Below, piece by piece: positions 23,903-33,471 of a DNA stretch of 36,551 nt (the first letter of the stretch is position 1; the number at the start of each line of letters is the position of its first letter). Source of the stretch: CAZYJD01 sp964647785 (GTDB lineage: Bacteria > Bacteroidota > Bacteroidia > NS11-12g > UBA9320). The notes beneath the pieces are model-generated. The model made no database searches and was not told the DNA's origin. It was given only the letters and a program-made list of their open reading frames with translations. The position numbers and the translations under genes are program-made. The stretch is from positions 1 through 36,551 of the forward strand of contig CAZYJD010000013.1 of the NCBI GenBank assembly GCA_964647785.1. The letters run 5' to 3'.

Positions 23903-26900
23903 TTGCCCATTAAGTCGCCCATTCCTCAAATTGTTCGTAGCTCATTTGTGTTCTTAGCATGGGTTGTCGCTTCAGTGGCATGGGCACAACCAAAGGCAGA
24001 TTTTTCATCGGATGTAAGAGAGGGTTGCGCCCCACTCACAGTTAACTTCAAGGATCTTTCAGGAGGAAGTAACTTAAATTATCGATGGGGGTTTGGAAAT
24101 GGCAATAATTCAAATTTAAAAGATCCACAGGCCATATATTATCAGCCCGGAGTGTATGAGGTGAGTCTCACCGTAACAGATCCGGCCAATAGCTCCAACA
24201 CCCTCACTAAAAAGGCGTACATACGTGTTTTTAGCAACCCCAAAGCCGCATTTAAGATAGATATCCCTTCCGGTTGCAGTCCTTTGAGTACTACTTTTCG
24301 TGATCAAAGCACAAAAGGAGATACAGCCATCACGAACTGGCGTTGGGACTTTGGAGATGGAACCGTAAAAGATGGCCGAGAGATTGAATTCCACAACTAC
24401 ACGCTTGATGGCAAGTTTACGGTGTCGTTGGAATTAACAGACGGTCATGGTTGCAAGGATAAAATTGTAAAACAATCCTTTGTTGAGGTGAAAAAAAGCC
24501 CTGAAATCGATTTTAGTGCAGATGAATTGTACAGCTGTCAAACCCCGTTTAAAGTGAACTTTACCTCTGTGGTTCAACCGGCATCGGGCAATTACACCTA
24601 TCAATGGGATTTTGGCGATGGGAATACCGGCAATACTTCGAATCCTTCTCATACCTACACCCAGTCATCAATTTTTGATGTAAAACTTACGGTAAGTGCA
24701 TCCAATGGATGCCGTGCACTCTTGGCAAAGACAGGGTACATTTCTACCGAGGCATTGAATCCAGACTTCAGCCTCAGTTCAAAAACGGGTTGTATACCCT
24801 TCCGACCCGTTTTAAAGCCAATTCTGAAGTTTGATCACCCCGATATAGAATATTCCTGGGACTTTGGAAATGGTCAAACATCCAAACTCAAAGAGCCAGC
24901 TGTTAAATATGATAAGGAGGGCCTGTACACGATTAGTTTGAAGGTGAGTATCAAGGGTAAGTGCAGTGATCAAGGCGTAAAACCAGGTGTGATTCAGGTG
25001 CTTAAAAGTCCGGAAGCATATTTTGAAGGATCGGACACCTTTAGCTGTGATGTGCCGGTAAACTTTACCTTCATTAACAAAAGTACAGGTGCCATCACTT
25101 ATGATTGGCGCTACAGCACTGGTCAGAGTTCTTCGCGCGATTTAACCTATCGATTTACAAGCTTCAATGACCACTCGGTACAGCTGATTGCAACCAATGC
25201 AGCGAATTGCTCGGACACTTTTACGAAGCAAATAGTGATGCGAGACCCGAAAGTGAAGATCATTGCTGAGCCCCCAGAGGGCTGTGAGCCTTTCACTTCA
25301 TCCTTTACAGATGCTTCGATTGCCTATGATGGCATTGTGCGAAGATCCTGGGATTTTGGAGATGGCGATACGGCTAGTGATGTACAGAAGATTTCACACA
25401 CCTATCTCGATTCAGGAACCTATACCGTAAAATTGAGAATCATTACCGGAGGGGGTTGTGAGCGGGTAGATAGCATCACAATTAGGGTAGGAAAAAAAAC
25501 GAATCCGTCATTTACACCCATGGCCGATACCATCTGCAACGGAGAGAGCCTGCAATTTGAAAACACCACCAAAGCAACAGCTGTCGTTGATCGATGGTCA
25601 TGGCAAATAGATGGCAATCAATTTAGCCCCGATTCAAATGGGGTATTGGCCCAACGCCTTGATACCGGATGGCACGATGTGAGCCTCATCTCATTTAACA
25701 ATGGTTGTCAGGATACATTTATACTCGAAAAGCAGGTTTACGTATTGCCACCCATGGCCGGTTTCGAATATGAACAGGATTCATGCGATCAGAGTCTGCT
25801 GCGTGTATACAATCGTTCAACCCTGAGCCAAAACAGTGCATGGACATGGTTTGTAGCGGGGAGCACTTTTTTCGGAAAGAATAGCCTTGAGGTAACATTG
25901 CCAAAAGGTAGCCACAACTTGCGTTTATGGGTGCGCGATACGGTGTTTAAATGCCAGGATATCAAGGATACCACCATCGAGGTGAATAAAATCATGAAGG
26001 TCGATTTTGGCATTCCAAAAAGTGGTTGCGCCCCTGCAACTGTGGTGCTAAAAAACCAAAGCCAGGGCGATCTAATTTTTCGCTGGGATTTAGGCAATGC
26101 AGACTCCTCCAAGTTGAAAGATCCCAAAACGATTTACAGTAGTTCAGGGAAATACACCGTTCAATTGATTGGTATTGACCGTCTTCAGCCCACCTGTAAG
26201 GATACCGTTCAAAAACAGATGGATATTTCTGGACCGTCAGTAGAGGGCTCTGTTGTTGGAAATTTCCAATGCCCTCCACTTCCGATACGAATGAAGTCTG
26301 ATGCGAATCCTGAGGATTTTGAGGAGCTCTATTGGTTGATTGGAGGCCCAGCAGGAGAGCGGAAACGCCAAGTGTTCAGCCCAGGCGAAATAACAGATAC
26401 CTTATGGAGTCCTGGATTTGCTCCGGATGGCAGCTGGCAAATAAGCCTGGTAGGAGTAGACAGCAATGGTTGTGTGGGGCGAAAAGATTTTAGCCAAACA
26501 GTTAAAGGCTTAACCACGGCAGGCATGCGCATCGGACAGTTTGCTGAGTGTACCGGCTTGAAATACACTTTTGCTGTGCGTTTACCGCCGGCCGCCGACG
26601 CCAATAAGATGAAATTTGAGTGGGATTTTGGCGATGGTAATTCAAACAACCTCATTGCGCAAACCTATTCATTCTCAAAATCGGGCATCTATCCGGTGCA
26701 ATTAAAAATGACAGATTCGCTGGGGTGTAAATCCACCTACTTCGATACCATTGATGTGGAATCTAGAAAGATTCATGCTTCTTTGGCAGCCGATAAAACT
26801 GAAACAGAATGTCCCCCTTTCCTAGTTTCATTTTTCGACCAATCAGATGCTTTGGGAAGAAGAATCGTGCGCTATGAATGGGACTTTGGCGATGGCAGTC

Positions 26901-29188
26901 GATCCAATCTCAGAAATCCGCAACACAATTATGTAATGGCCGGTAAGTTTAGCGTGCGCCTAAAAGTGGTGGATGAATGGGGCTGCGAAGATTCTATCGT
27001 ATACAAAGATCTCATATTGGTGGATGGTCCGGAAGGTAATTACGCCTTTGACAGGAAGGAAGGATGTGTTCCATTAACTGTGAATTACAATGCAGTAACC
27101 AAGGGGGCATCGGCTATGGAATGGGATATGGGAGATGGCAATGTAATTCGAGATAAGCTAACTTACTCGCATGTTTATCGGGATACGGGGCGTTACATTC
27201 CTTTGTTGATTTTGAGCGACAGCTTCGGTTGCACCTATACTTTGCCGCCTATTGATACCATTTATGTCCGACCTTTTCCTGAACCTGCCCTTCAATTCAG
27301 TAGACCCTGTGTAGGTCAACCCACTTCTTTTGTAAATGTTACGCCGAATTTTAGTGGTGCTGCCATGCAATGTTTCTGGGATTTTGGAGACGGTACCATC
27401 TCTAATGAATGCAATCCGGTTCATGTTTATCAGAATGGGGGAAACTACTTGGTGCGCCTGGAAGTGACCAATGAATTTGGCTGCAAGCGCTCCATCGATA
27501 CGCTGGTGCGAATCAGGAAAACCCAGGCCAATTTTGGTACGGAAAGTGGGTTTGCTTGCGTGGGCCGGAAACTGCGTTTGGTGGACCGTTCTGTAAGTGA
27601 TACTGTCATCATTGGCAGATGGTGGACATTTGATGACCTAACCGTCGATACTGCCGGCACAATAGAGCGAACCTATGACAAGGTGGGGCCCGTTCAGATA
27701 CAATTGGTTGTGTTGGATGCATTGGGTTGTTATGACACGCTCTTAAGTAGCAGGAATTTGGTGATTGGTGATACGCTTCGTCCTCCTGCTGCCGATGCAC
27801 TTCGCATAACAGTGGAGAGTGACTATGCTGTTCGTTTTGATCACAAGCCCTCATCCATTAATGATTTCAAATCATATCACTATTTTCTTGGCTCCAATGC
27901 CATTTTCGATTCAATAGGCTCTTCAGATCTCAATACAAGTACCACTTATGTCGCACAAGGGCTCAATACCCTCCATCAAGTGTATTGCATGTACGTGCAG
28001 GTTGAGAATGCTTGTGGTATGCGTGCGGCGGCAGATAGTCTTCAGGTGCATTGCAGCGTGAATGTTGAAGCCAAAGGCGATACCAATGCAGCCATCGTTC
28101 ATTGGAATGCCTATCAGGGGTGGGATGATGTATTGCAATATGACGTATGGCGCGAACAATTGGGCAACTATGGTTCATATGATTTCCTGGCTACCGTGCC
28201 AGGCGATAGCTTGAATTATATCGATTCGAGCATTCATTGCCATGCCGAACACCGATATCGCATTCTGGCCGTTGAGCAGGGAGGTAACCTGCAGCAAAGT
28301 CAAAGTGATACCGCTCATGCCATTCCAATCTGGTATAACCTCATTCCCCTGAATGAATTGCGGGTGGCAACGGTTCGTTTGGATGAATACAACCGTATTT
28401 TTTGGGACTCAACCCCCAACCCCAAAGTCCCGATTGTAAAATATGAGCTCCAGAAATCATTGGATGGAGTGCGATGGTCACAACCGGAGCAGAGTGAATT
28501 TTTGCCTGACGATAGAGAATTTGATGACCGGCTGGTGAGGGTTGATGACCATTTTAGCATCTACCGAGTCAGGGCCTATGATACCTGCGGTGATATTAGC
28601 GGATGGAGCAACGAGGGACAAACCATACTCTTGAAGGCAGATACCACCAATACCGACCGGCCTTTTGTGCATTGGACCCATTACCGCGATTGGTGGCAGG
28701 GAATTACTCGCTACGAAGTGCAACGTGTAGAACCAGACGGAAGCTTTATTCATTTGGGAAATGTTGGCCCTCAGGATAGTATCTTTATCGATGAGATATC
28801 CGACTGGAATGAAAGACCATCTTACTGTTATCGGGTGCTTGCCTACCGGAAAATTCAACAATCAGGTGAGGAGCAGGTAATCAGCATTTCCAATGAAGAT
28901 TGTGCGCCGGTGCGATCCAGAATTTATGTGCCCAATGCTTTTACACCCAATGGCGATGGCCTGAATGAGACTTTTAGAATAAAAGGAATGTATGTGAAGG
29001 ATTATCGCATCCGAATTTATAACCGCTGGGGCGAACAGCTATTTGAGAGTTACAGCATGAATGACAGTTGGGATGGTATGTTTGATGGGGAAATGTCGCA
29101 AATGGACGTCTACATTTATATCATCGAGTCAATAGGGGTGGATGGGGTTAAAAGAAATTTTGAGGGCAATGTGCATTTGGTGAAATAA
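23903..29188 (+). CDS. Giant multi-PKD protein with type IX secretion type B sorting domain
   Basis: The 1761-residue exported protein begins with a signal peptide (QIVRSSFVFLAWVVASVAWA, then Gln-Pro). About 15 PKD-like modules of roughly 80-95 residues (about 30-1300) follow. At least nine carry the core W-D/G-F/L/M-G-D/N-G, and others are degenerate (for example WRYSTG, WSWQIDG, WTWFVAG). Each module tends to open with Asp-Phe or a similar pair and a Gly-Cys. Fibronectin-III-like stretches (about 1395-1665) precede the C-terminal gliding-motility-type sorting domain (about 1672-1761, opening YVPNAFTPNGDGLNE and including RIYNRWGEQLF), a type B CTD. The role is probably surface adhesion or matrix; no enzyme domain is visible. 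No in-frame ATG exists near the signal peptide. I use TTG 23903; GTG 23840 is the alternative. Confidence 0.88.
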   Translation: MPIKSPIPQIVRSSFVFLAWVVASVAWAQPKADFSSDVREGCAPLTVNFKDLSGGSNLNYRWGFGNGNNSNLKDPQAIYYQPGVYEVSLTVTDPANSSNTLTKKAYIRVFSNPKAAFKIDIPSGCSPLSTTFRDQSTKGDTAITNWRWDFGDGTVKDGREIEFHNYTLDGKFTVSLELTDGHGCKDKIVKQSFVEVKKSPEIDFSADELYSCQTPFKVNFTSVVQPASGNYTYQWDFGDGNTGNTSNPSHTYTQSSIFDVKLTVSASNGCRALLAKTGYISTEALNPDFSLSSKTGCIPFRPVLKPILKFDHPDIEYSWDFGNGQTSKLKEPAVKYDKEGLYTISLKVSIKGKCSDQGVKPGVIQVLKSPEAYFEGSDTFSCDVPVNFTFINKSTGAITYDWRYSTGQSSSRDLTYRFTSFNDHSVQLIATNAANCSDTFTKQIVMRDPKVKIIAEPPEGCEPFTSSFTDASIAYDGIVRRSWDFGDGDTASDVQKISHTYLDSGTYTVKLRIITGGGCERVDSITIRVGKKTNPSFTPMADTICNGESLQFENTTKATAVVDRWSWQIDGNQFSPDSNGVLAQRLDTGWHDVSLISFNNGCQDTFILEKQVYVLPPMAGFEYEQDSCDQSLLRVYNRSTLSQNSAWTWFVAGSTFFGKNSLEVTLPKGSHNLRLWVRDTVFKCQDIKDTTIEVNKIMKVDFGIPKSGCAPATVVLKNQSQGDLIFRWDLGNADSSKLKDPKTIYSSSGKYTVQLIGIDRLQPTCKDTVQKQMDISGPSVEGSVVGNFQCPPLPIRMKSDANPEDFEELYWLIGGPAGERKRQVFSPGEITDTLWSPGFAPDGSWQISLVGVDSNGCVGRKDFSQTVKGLTTAGMRIGQFAECTGLKYTFAVRLPPAADANKMKFEWDFGDGNSNNLIAQTYSFSKSGIYPVQLKMTDSLGCKSTYFDTIDVESRKIHASLAADKTETECPPFLVSFFDQSDALGRRIVRYEWDFGDGSRSNLRNPQHNYVMAGKFSVRLKVVDEWGCEDSIVYKDLILVDGPEGNYAFDRKEGCVPLTVNYNAVTKGASAMEWDMGDGNVIRDKLTYSHVYRDTGRYIPLLILSDSFGCTYTLPPIDTIYVRPFPEPALQFSRPCVGQPTSFVNVTPNFSGAAMQCFWDFGDGTISNECNPVHVYQNGGNYLVRLEVTNEFGCKRSIDTLVRIRKTQANFGTESGFACVGRKLRLVDRSVSDTVIIGRWWTFDDLTVDTAGTIERTYDKVGPVQIQLVVLDALGCYDTLLSSRNLVIGDTLRPPAADALRITVESDYAVRFDHKPSSINDFKSYHYFLGSNAIFDSIGSSDLNTSTTYVAQGLNTLHQVYCMYVQVENACGMRAAADSLQVHCSVNVEAKGDTNAAIVHWNAYQGWDDVLQYDVWREQLGNYGSYDFLATVPGDSLNYIDSSIHCHAEHRYRILAVEQGGNLQQSQSDTAHAIPIWYNLIPLNELRVATVRLDEYNRIFWDSTPNPKVPIVKYELQKSLDGVRWSQPEQSEFLPDDREFDDRLVRVDDHFSIYRVRAYDTCGDISGWSNEGQTILLKADTTNTDRPFVHWTHYRDWWQGITRYEVQRVEPDGSFIHLGNVGPQDSIFIDEISDWNERPSYCYRVLAYRKIQQSGEEQVISISNEDCAPVRSRIYVPNAFTPNGDGLNETFRIKGMYVKDYRIRIYNRWGEQLFESYSMNDSWDGMFDGEMSQMDVYIYIIESIGVDGVKRNFEGNVHLVK

Positions 29189-29255
29189 CCCTCAAATAGG
29201 TTGTATTTTTCCGGTCCTGACTTTCATCTGTACTCTTGCTGCTGTTTCTTACACG

Positions 29256-29277
29256 CTCACCACAATGAGAAGGTGAG
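29256..29277. repeat. Inverted repeat between the two type IX cargo genes
   Basis: CTCACC (29256-29261) and GGTGAG (29272-29277) are perfect complements with a 10-base loop. There is no T-run, so it is not a standard terminator. It lies 19 bases before the -7 box of the next gene. Confidence 0.3.
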
Positions 29278-29295
29278 GGATTCGTTAAATTGAAG

Positions 29296-29303
29296 TAAGT
29301 TTG
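29296..29303 (+). promoter_or_regulatory. -7 promoter box of the type A cargo gene
   Basis: TAAGTTTG matches TAnnTTTG exactly, 8 bases before the ATG at 29312. Confidence 0.6.
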
Positions 29304-29311
29304 TCCGATAA

Positions 29312-31180
29312 ATGTTGAAAAGACTTCTATTCCTCGTTTTAGGGAGCTGGTCCATGGGGCTCATGGCACAACCAATTCTGAAACCGTTGCAGTACAATGC
29401 AAATCTTTATTTAAGAACCATCCAACCTTCCAAAGATTTGCTTTTCAAGAAGACTGCTTCCGATACCCTTCAATTGCCTTTTAGAGAAGATTTTTTTCAG
29501 CAAGGCATTTTCCCAGATACAAGTTTATGGCTCAATAATCATGTGTACATCAACGGAGATTTTGGGGTGAACCCGCCAACCTATGGCGTGGCAACCTTTG
29601 ATTATTTGGATGCCAATGGCAATCCTTACAGCACGCTCAGCACCAGAAGATCTCCAGGAGATTCACTTACGTCAAAACCCATCAATATGACTGTTTACCA
29701 AGGGGGGGCGCTAAGACCTGGTGACTCAGTTTACTTGAGTTTTTATTTTCAGCCACAGGGCAGAGGAGAGGCACCTTCGGAGAATGACATCCTACAGCTG
29801 CAGTTCAAGAATTCTTTTGGTGTTTGGCAAACCATGTGGGAGGCTGAAGGAAGTGGCCTGAAACCTTTTGAGCAGGTACTCATTCCAATTGATAGTCAAC
29901 AATTTTTCCATGAAGCTTTTCAGTTTCAGTTTGTCAACATTACCCAGGAATCGGGCAACCTTAACCACTGGCATATCGATTACATCGTGATTGACAAAGG
30001 GAGGAATTTTAATGATATGTATTACGATGATTACGCCATTCAAAGTCGCCCCACTTCTTTTCTGAAAAAATATGCCTCCATGCCTTATGACCATTTTATG
30101 GAGGATGCCTCAGCTGAAAGTGCCGACAGCATATTTTTTAATGTGAGCAATCTTAACAATAGTATTCTGAACATTGAAGTTCGATATTCTGAATCAATTG
30201 AAGGAAGGGTTTTAAATAGTACTCAATTTGTAAGTAACGCGGCCAATGTGCCTTCAGGAGGTTGGGAGAAACGCCGCTTTTCATCCTATGACTTCGGTGG
30301 TTTAACGGGTGAGAAAGTGCTCATAGACCGCAGCTATGAATTGCGTGAACCCTCGGTCATCAATCGATATACGAATAATGATGCCCTGCAAGTACAACAA
30401 GTTTTCGATAACTATTTCGCATACGATGATGGTTCCGCAGAAGCTGGCTTCGGTTGGGATAGCGATGTCCCCTTTCCCGCAGGAACGGGAAGAATAGCTG
30501 TGAAATTTCATTTCAACCGTCCCGACACACTTTGGGGCTTGGGTTTCTTCTTCAACCAAAGTCGCGAGGATGTGAGTCGCCAGTCCTTCACCTTAAAAGT
30601 ATGGAGTGATCTGGAATTAGGTCAGGGGCAAAGCACTGAGGAACTCTACAGCAGAGAGGTAAATGGCCCGGTATACACGAACGAAAGAAATGGTTTTTAT
30701 ATATTCAAGTTGGATAGCCCCCTCGTGATACCCGCCGGAGATTTTTATATTGGTTGGACCCAAATTGGAACCTTCAATCTGAATGTGGGCTGGGATATGA
30801 ATCATGGGAATGTGGTGAACCTCGAAAATTCCAATCCTGGTATCTACTACAATATTTTAGGTAACTGGAAAGATTGGAATATTGCGGGTTCTCCTATGAT
30901 AAGGGCCTATGTAGGTACTGAACCAGTCTTGGCTTCTGGCAGCGCGCTAAAGCAACTTTCATATGGTTTTTATCCCAACCCTGCAAAGAACACAGTCTAC
31001 ATCCGTGGTTTAGATAAAGGCGTTTTCAGTCTTTATTCAATTTCAGGCCAACTTGTTTCTCAAAAAAGATTTGAGCAGGGACAGATACCATGTGGTCATG
31101 TGAAAGAAGGAGTATACTTTTTACAGATCATAGATCCGAAAGGACAAATTTCTTATCAAAAACTAATCATCGAGCGATAA
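29312..31180 (+). CDS. Secreted protein with type IX secretion type A sorting domain
   Basis: The 622-residue protein has a signal peptide (MLKRLLFLVLGSWSMGLMAQ) and a large body without a catalytic motif I recognise. The body contains jelly-roll-like segments such as LPFREDFFQQGIFPDTSLW, DSVYLSFYFQPQG and NLNHWHIDYIVIDKG, typical of secreted Bacteroidota proteins with carbohydrate-binding-like modules. The last about 70 residues (SYGFYPNPAKNTVYIRG, FSLYSISGQLV, GVYFLQIIDPKG, YQKLIIER) form a clear type A C-terminal domain, which directs passage through the type IX system and surface attachment. The rhodanese gene starts at the very next base after its stop, so the two are likely co-transcribed. 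Confidence 0.85.
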   Translation: MLKRLLFLVLGSWSMGLMAQPILKPLQYNANLYLRTIQPSKDLLFKKTASDTLQLPFREDFFQQGIFPDTSLWLNNHVYINGDFGVNPPTYGVATFDYLDANGNPYSTLSTRRSPGDSLTSKPINMTVYQGGALRPGDSVYLSFYFQPQGRGEAPSENDILQLQFKNSFGVWQTMWEAEGSGLKPFEQVLIPIDSQQFFHEAFQFQFVNITQESGNLNHWHIDYIVIDKGRNFNDMYYDDYAIQSRPTSFLKKYASMPYDHFMEDASAESADSIFFNVSNLNNSILNIEVRYSESIEGRVLNSTQFVSNAANVPSGGWEKRRFSSYDFGGLTGEKVLIDRSYELREPSVINRYTNNDALQVQQVFDNYFAYDDGSAEAGFGWDSDVPFPAGTGRIAVKFHFNRPDTLWGLGFFFNQSREDVSRQSFTLKVWSDLELGQGQSTEELYSREVNGPVYTNERNGFYIFKLDSPLVIPAGDFYIGWTQIGTFNLNVGWDMNHGNVVNLENSNPGIYYNILGNWKDWNIAGSPMIRAYVGTEPVLASGSALKQLSYGFYPNPAKNTVYIRGLDKGVFSLYSISGQLVSQKRFEQGQIPCGHVKEGVYFLQIIDPKGQISYQKLIIER

Positions 31181-31486
31181 ATGGAAGATATCACCGTACA
31201 GGAATTGAAACAAAGAATGGATGCAGGCGATGCACCGATATTGGTGGATGTCAGAGAAATGTATGAATGGGAGGAATTCAATATCGGCGGTCAGCTGGTT
31301 CCCTTGGGAACACTTCAGGCCAATTTGCCGGATTTGGAAGAATATGAAGATCATGAGGTAGTTGTCTTCTGCCGTTCCGGTGCAAGGAGTGCTGCTGCGA
31401 AAGATTTCCTTTTGAAACAGGGCTTCAAAAAGGTTCGTAATTTAACTGGAGGAATGCTGGCCTGGCAAGCCTCATTTGGTTCTTGA
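31181..31486 (+). CDS. Single-domain rhodanese-like protein
   Basis: The 101-residue protein is one rhodanese domain without a signal peptide. It has ILVDVREMYEWEEFNIGG near the start and the active-site loop VVFCRSGARS, whose Cys would carry the persulfide, then GFKKVRNLTGGMLAW. These proteins move sulfane sulfur or act as cytoplasmic thiol carriers. The start codon directly follows the stop of the type IX cargo gene, and the stop is 3 bases before the cytochrome gene. This suggests translational coupling of all three. Specific substrate is unknown. Confidence 0.92.
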   Translation: MEDITVQELKQRMDAGDAPILVDVREMYEWEEFNIGGQLVPLGTLQANLPDLEEYEDHEVVVFCRSGARSAAAKDFLLKQGFKKVRNLTGGMLAWQASFGS

Positions 31487-31489
31487 TTC

Positions 31490-33403
31490 ATGACTGGCCT
31501 GAGGTGGAAGTCGGGGCTTCTGCTATTGCTGGCAGTTTCCATCACCTTCACCGCACACATGTGTGGCAAGCTGAGTGATGAAACCGATAACAGTAGCCTT
31601 TTATATCTGAATCATCATGATACAGTAGACTACGTGGGCATGAACACCTGCCTGCAATGTCATACAGATAAGCATACTTTTAAACATACCGGGATGGGGC
31701 AGTCTTTTGATTTGGCGCATCCTTCGAAAAGCAGTGCGGTTTTTTCACCTGCACCGCATGTTTATGATACTTTTTTAGATCTGCATTATACCGCGTATTG
31801 GCGAGATAGCTCTTTGTGGATGTTGGAATACCGATTGAACGGCGCGGATACAATTCATGCCTTGGAGCAACGGATCGACTTCATTGTGGGCTCAGGCCAA
31901 CATACCAACTCGCATCTTTTTTTGGTGAATGATATGGTATTTCAGGCACCAATGACCTGGTATGCACAGATGAAAAAGTGGGATCTTCCTCCCGGTTTTG
32001 AGAATGGCAACAACAGCCGGTTCAGCCGGATGATTGATCTGGAGTGCATGAGTTGTCACAACTCCATGCCTCAGATGGTCGAAGCCAGTGATCGAAGTTT
32101 TGATCAAATAGGCAGGGGCATAGACTGTGAGCGTTGCCATGGACCCGGAGAATTGCATGTTCATCTGAGGCAGCGAGGTCAATCTGCCATCGATGAAGAT
32201 GGAATAGACCGGAGCATTGTTCACCCCGGGAAATTGAGCTGGGAACGACAAATTGATCTTTGCCAGCGTTGTCATCTTCAGGGACTAAACCTTCTGAAAC
32301 CGGGTAAATCTTTTGCAGATTTTCGTCCTGGTATGCCCTTGAGAGATGTATTTGAAATTTATCTTCCTCATTTTCAAGGGGGCAAGGGGAAATTTGACAT
32401 GGCCAATCACGCTCAGCGCTTGCAAATGAGTGCGTGCTTTCAATCGGTGGCTGATAAAGGAGGAATTACCTGTATCAGTTGCCACAACCCTCATTTATCG
32501 GTGAAAGTGACCGGTAAAGGAGTGTTCAATGAGGCCTGTATGAAATGTCACCAATATGATGCGTGCTCAGCACCCATGGCAGAAAGAGCTGAAAAGGAGG
32601 ATTATTGCGCATCTTGTCATATGCCAAGTACCGGGGCTGATGATATCCCTCATGTTACTGTTCACGATCATTACATTAGAAAACCACTCAGAAAAAAAGA
32701 GTTTCAGCAACTTGGAATGCTGGCCGGTTTGTACAGCGTAAATAATTCAAATCCCCGAAATATCGATCGATTACGAGCTTATCTGGCATACTATGAGAAA
32801 TTTGATAAGAATGAATTCTATCTGAACGAGGCACAAAAAATATTAAACATCGGAGGGGTGGATGAAATCATCCATTATTATTATCTAAAGGCTGACTTTA
32901 TGAAGGTTCGCTCGCTTTCAGAGGCCTACCTGAATGAAGAAAAGCATTTACCTTGGACTTGCTACCGATTGGGAGAGGCAATGCTTCAAAGCAACCAAAT
33001 AACCGATGCGGTTTATTGGTTGAGCAAAGCGGCTGATGGCAAACCTGATTCGTATGAGTTCATGACTAAAAAAGGGATTGCATTGGCTGAGAACAGACGT
33101 ATTGAAGATGCCAAGGCGGCTTTTCAAAACGCACTTAAAGTCAACCCCAATTACGCGCTTGCAATGAATAATCTTGCCACCATTTATATGGAGCAAAAGC
33201 ATTGGAATGAGGCCATCTTGTGTCTTGAGAAATGTATTGCTTTGCACCCAGATAATTTGAATGCACTGGAAAATCTATTGAGCCTTTATGCGTTTAGCGG
33301 TAAACCTACCCGGGCGATTCAGGTGGCGAAGCGAATTTTACAATTACAACCAGAAAACAAGATTGCTACAGAAAGCCTGACAAGACTGATAAAAGTTCGC
33401 TGA
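31490..33403 (+). CDS. Heptaheme c-type cytochrome with C-terminal TPR repeats
   Basis: The 637-residue exported protein (hydrophobic leader at about 8-25) has seven CXXCH haem sites at residues 54, 186, 213, 258, 328, 350 and 373. This resembles cytochrome c554-type multihaem modules. No CXXCK site or eighth CXXCH is present, which argues against NrfA and octahaem hydroxylamine oxidoreductase types. The C-terminal third (about 500-637) is TPR (for example AMNNLATIYMEQKHWNEAIL). Multihaem-TPR proteins of this plan occur in several environmental phyla, and their redox partners are mostly unknown. It is the last gene of a type IX cargo-rhodanese-cytochrome unit. A spare Cys at about 24 lies in the leader, but the context is not a good lipobox. 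Confidence 0.9.
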   Translation: MTGLRWKSGLLLLLAVSITFTAHMCGKLSDETDNSSLLYLNHHDTVDYVGMNTCLQCHTDKHTFKHTGMGQSFDLAHPSKSSAVFSPAPHVYDTFLDLHYTAYWRDSSLWMLEYRLNGADTIHALEQRIDFIVGSGQHTNSHLFLVNDMVFQAPMTWYAQMKKWDLPPGFENGNNSRFSRMIDLECMSCHNSMPQMVEASDRSFDQIGRGIDCERCHGPGELHVHLRQRGQSAIDEDGIDRSIVHPGKLSWERQIDLCQRCHLQGLNLLKPGKSFADFRPGMPLRDVFEIYLPHFQGGKGKFDMANHAQRLQMSACFQSVADKGGITCISCHNPHLSVKVTGKGVFNEACMKCHQYDACSAPMAERAEKEDYCASCHMPSTGADDIPHVTVHDHYIRKPLRKKEFQQLGMLAGLYSVNNSNPRNIDRLRAYLAYYEKFDKNEFYLNEAQKILNIGGVDEIIHYYYLKADFMKVRSLSEAYLNEEKHLPWTCYRLGEAMLQSNQITDAVYWLSKAADGKPDSYEFMTKKGIALAENRRIEDAKAAFQNALKVNPNYALAMNNLATIYMEQKHWNEAILCLEKCIALHPDNLNALENLLSLYAFSGKPTRAIQVAKRILQLQPENKIATESLTRLIKVR

Positions 33404-33421
33404 TAAACTGCTTCCTGTCAC

Positions 33422-33442
33422 CCAATTGACTTTTTGAATTGG
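33422..33442. promoter_or_regulatory. Inverted repeat abutting the ferredoxin -7 box (possible operator)
   Basis: CCAATT (33422-33427) and AATTGG (33437-33442) are perfect complements around a 9-base centre and end exactly where the -7 box begins. A repressor bound here would cover the -33 to -13 region. It could also be the stem of a weak hairpin after the cytochrome gene. Confidence 0.35.
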
Positions 33443-33450
33443 TATCTTTG
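33443..33450 (+). promoter_or_regulatory. -7 promoter box of the ferredoxin gene
   Basis: TATCTTTG matches TAnnTTTG exactly, 21 bases before the ATG at 33472. Confidence 0.6.
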
Positions 33451-33471
33451 CAACTGTAATATTTCTGAATT

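Noticed and set aside
25992..26279. Several 70-110 codon frames opposite and within the PKD gene
   Set aside because: They arise from the repeated codon pattern of the PKD modules; none has a promoter box or a recognisable product.
29256..29277. Rho-independent terminator after the PKD gene
   Set aside because: The stem is perfect but short and is followed by mixed sequence with no T-run; it is listed only as an inverted repeat.
31490..33403. Nitrite reductase NrfA or octahaem hydroxylamine oxidoreductase
   Set aside because: There are seven CXXCH sites, no CXXCK and no eighth haem motif, and the TPR tail is foreign to those families.
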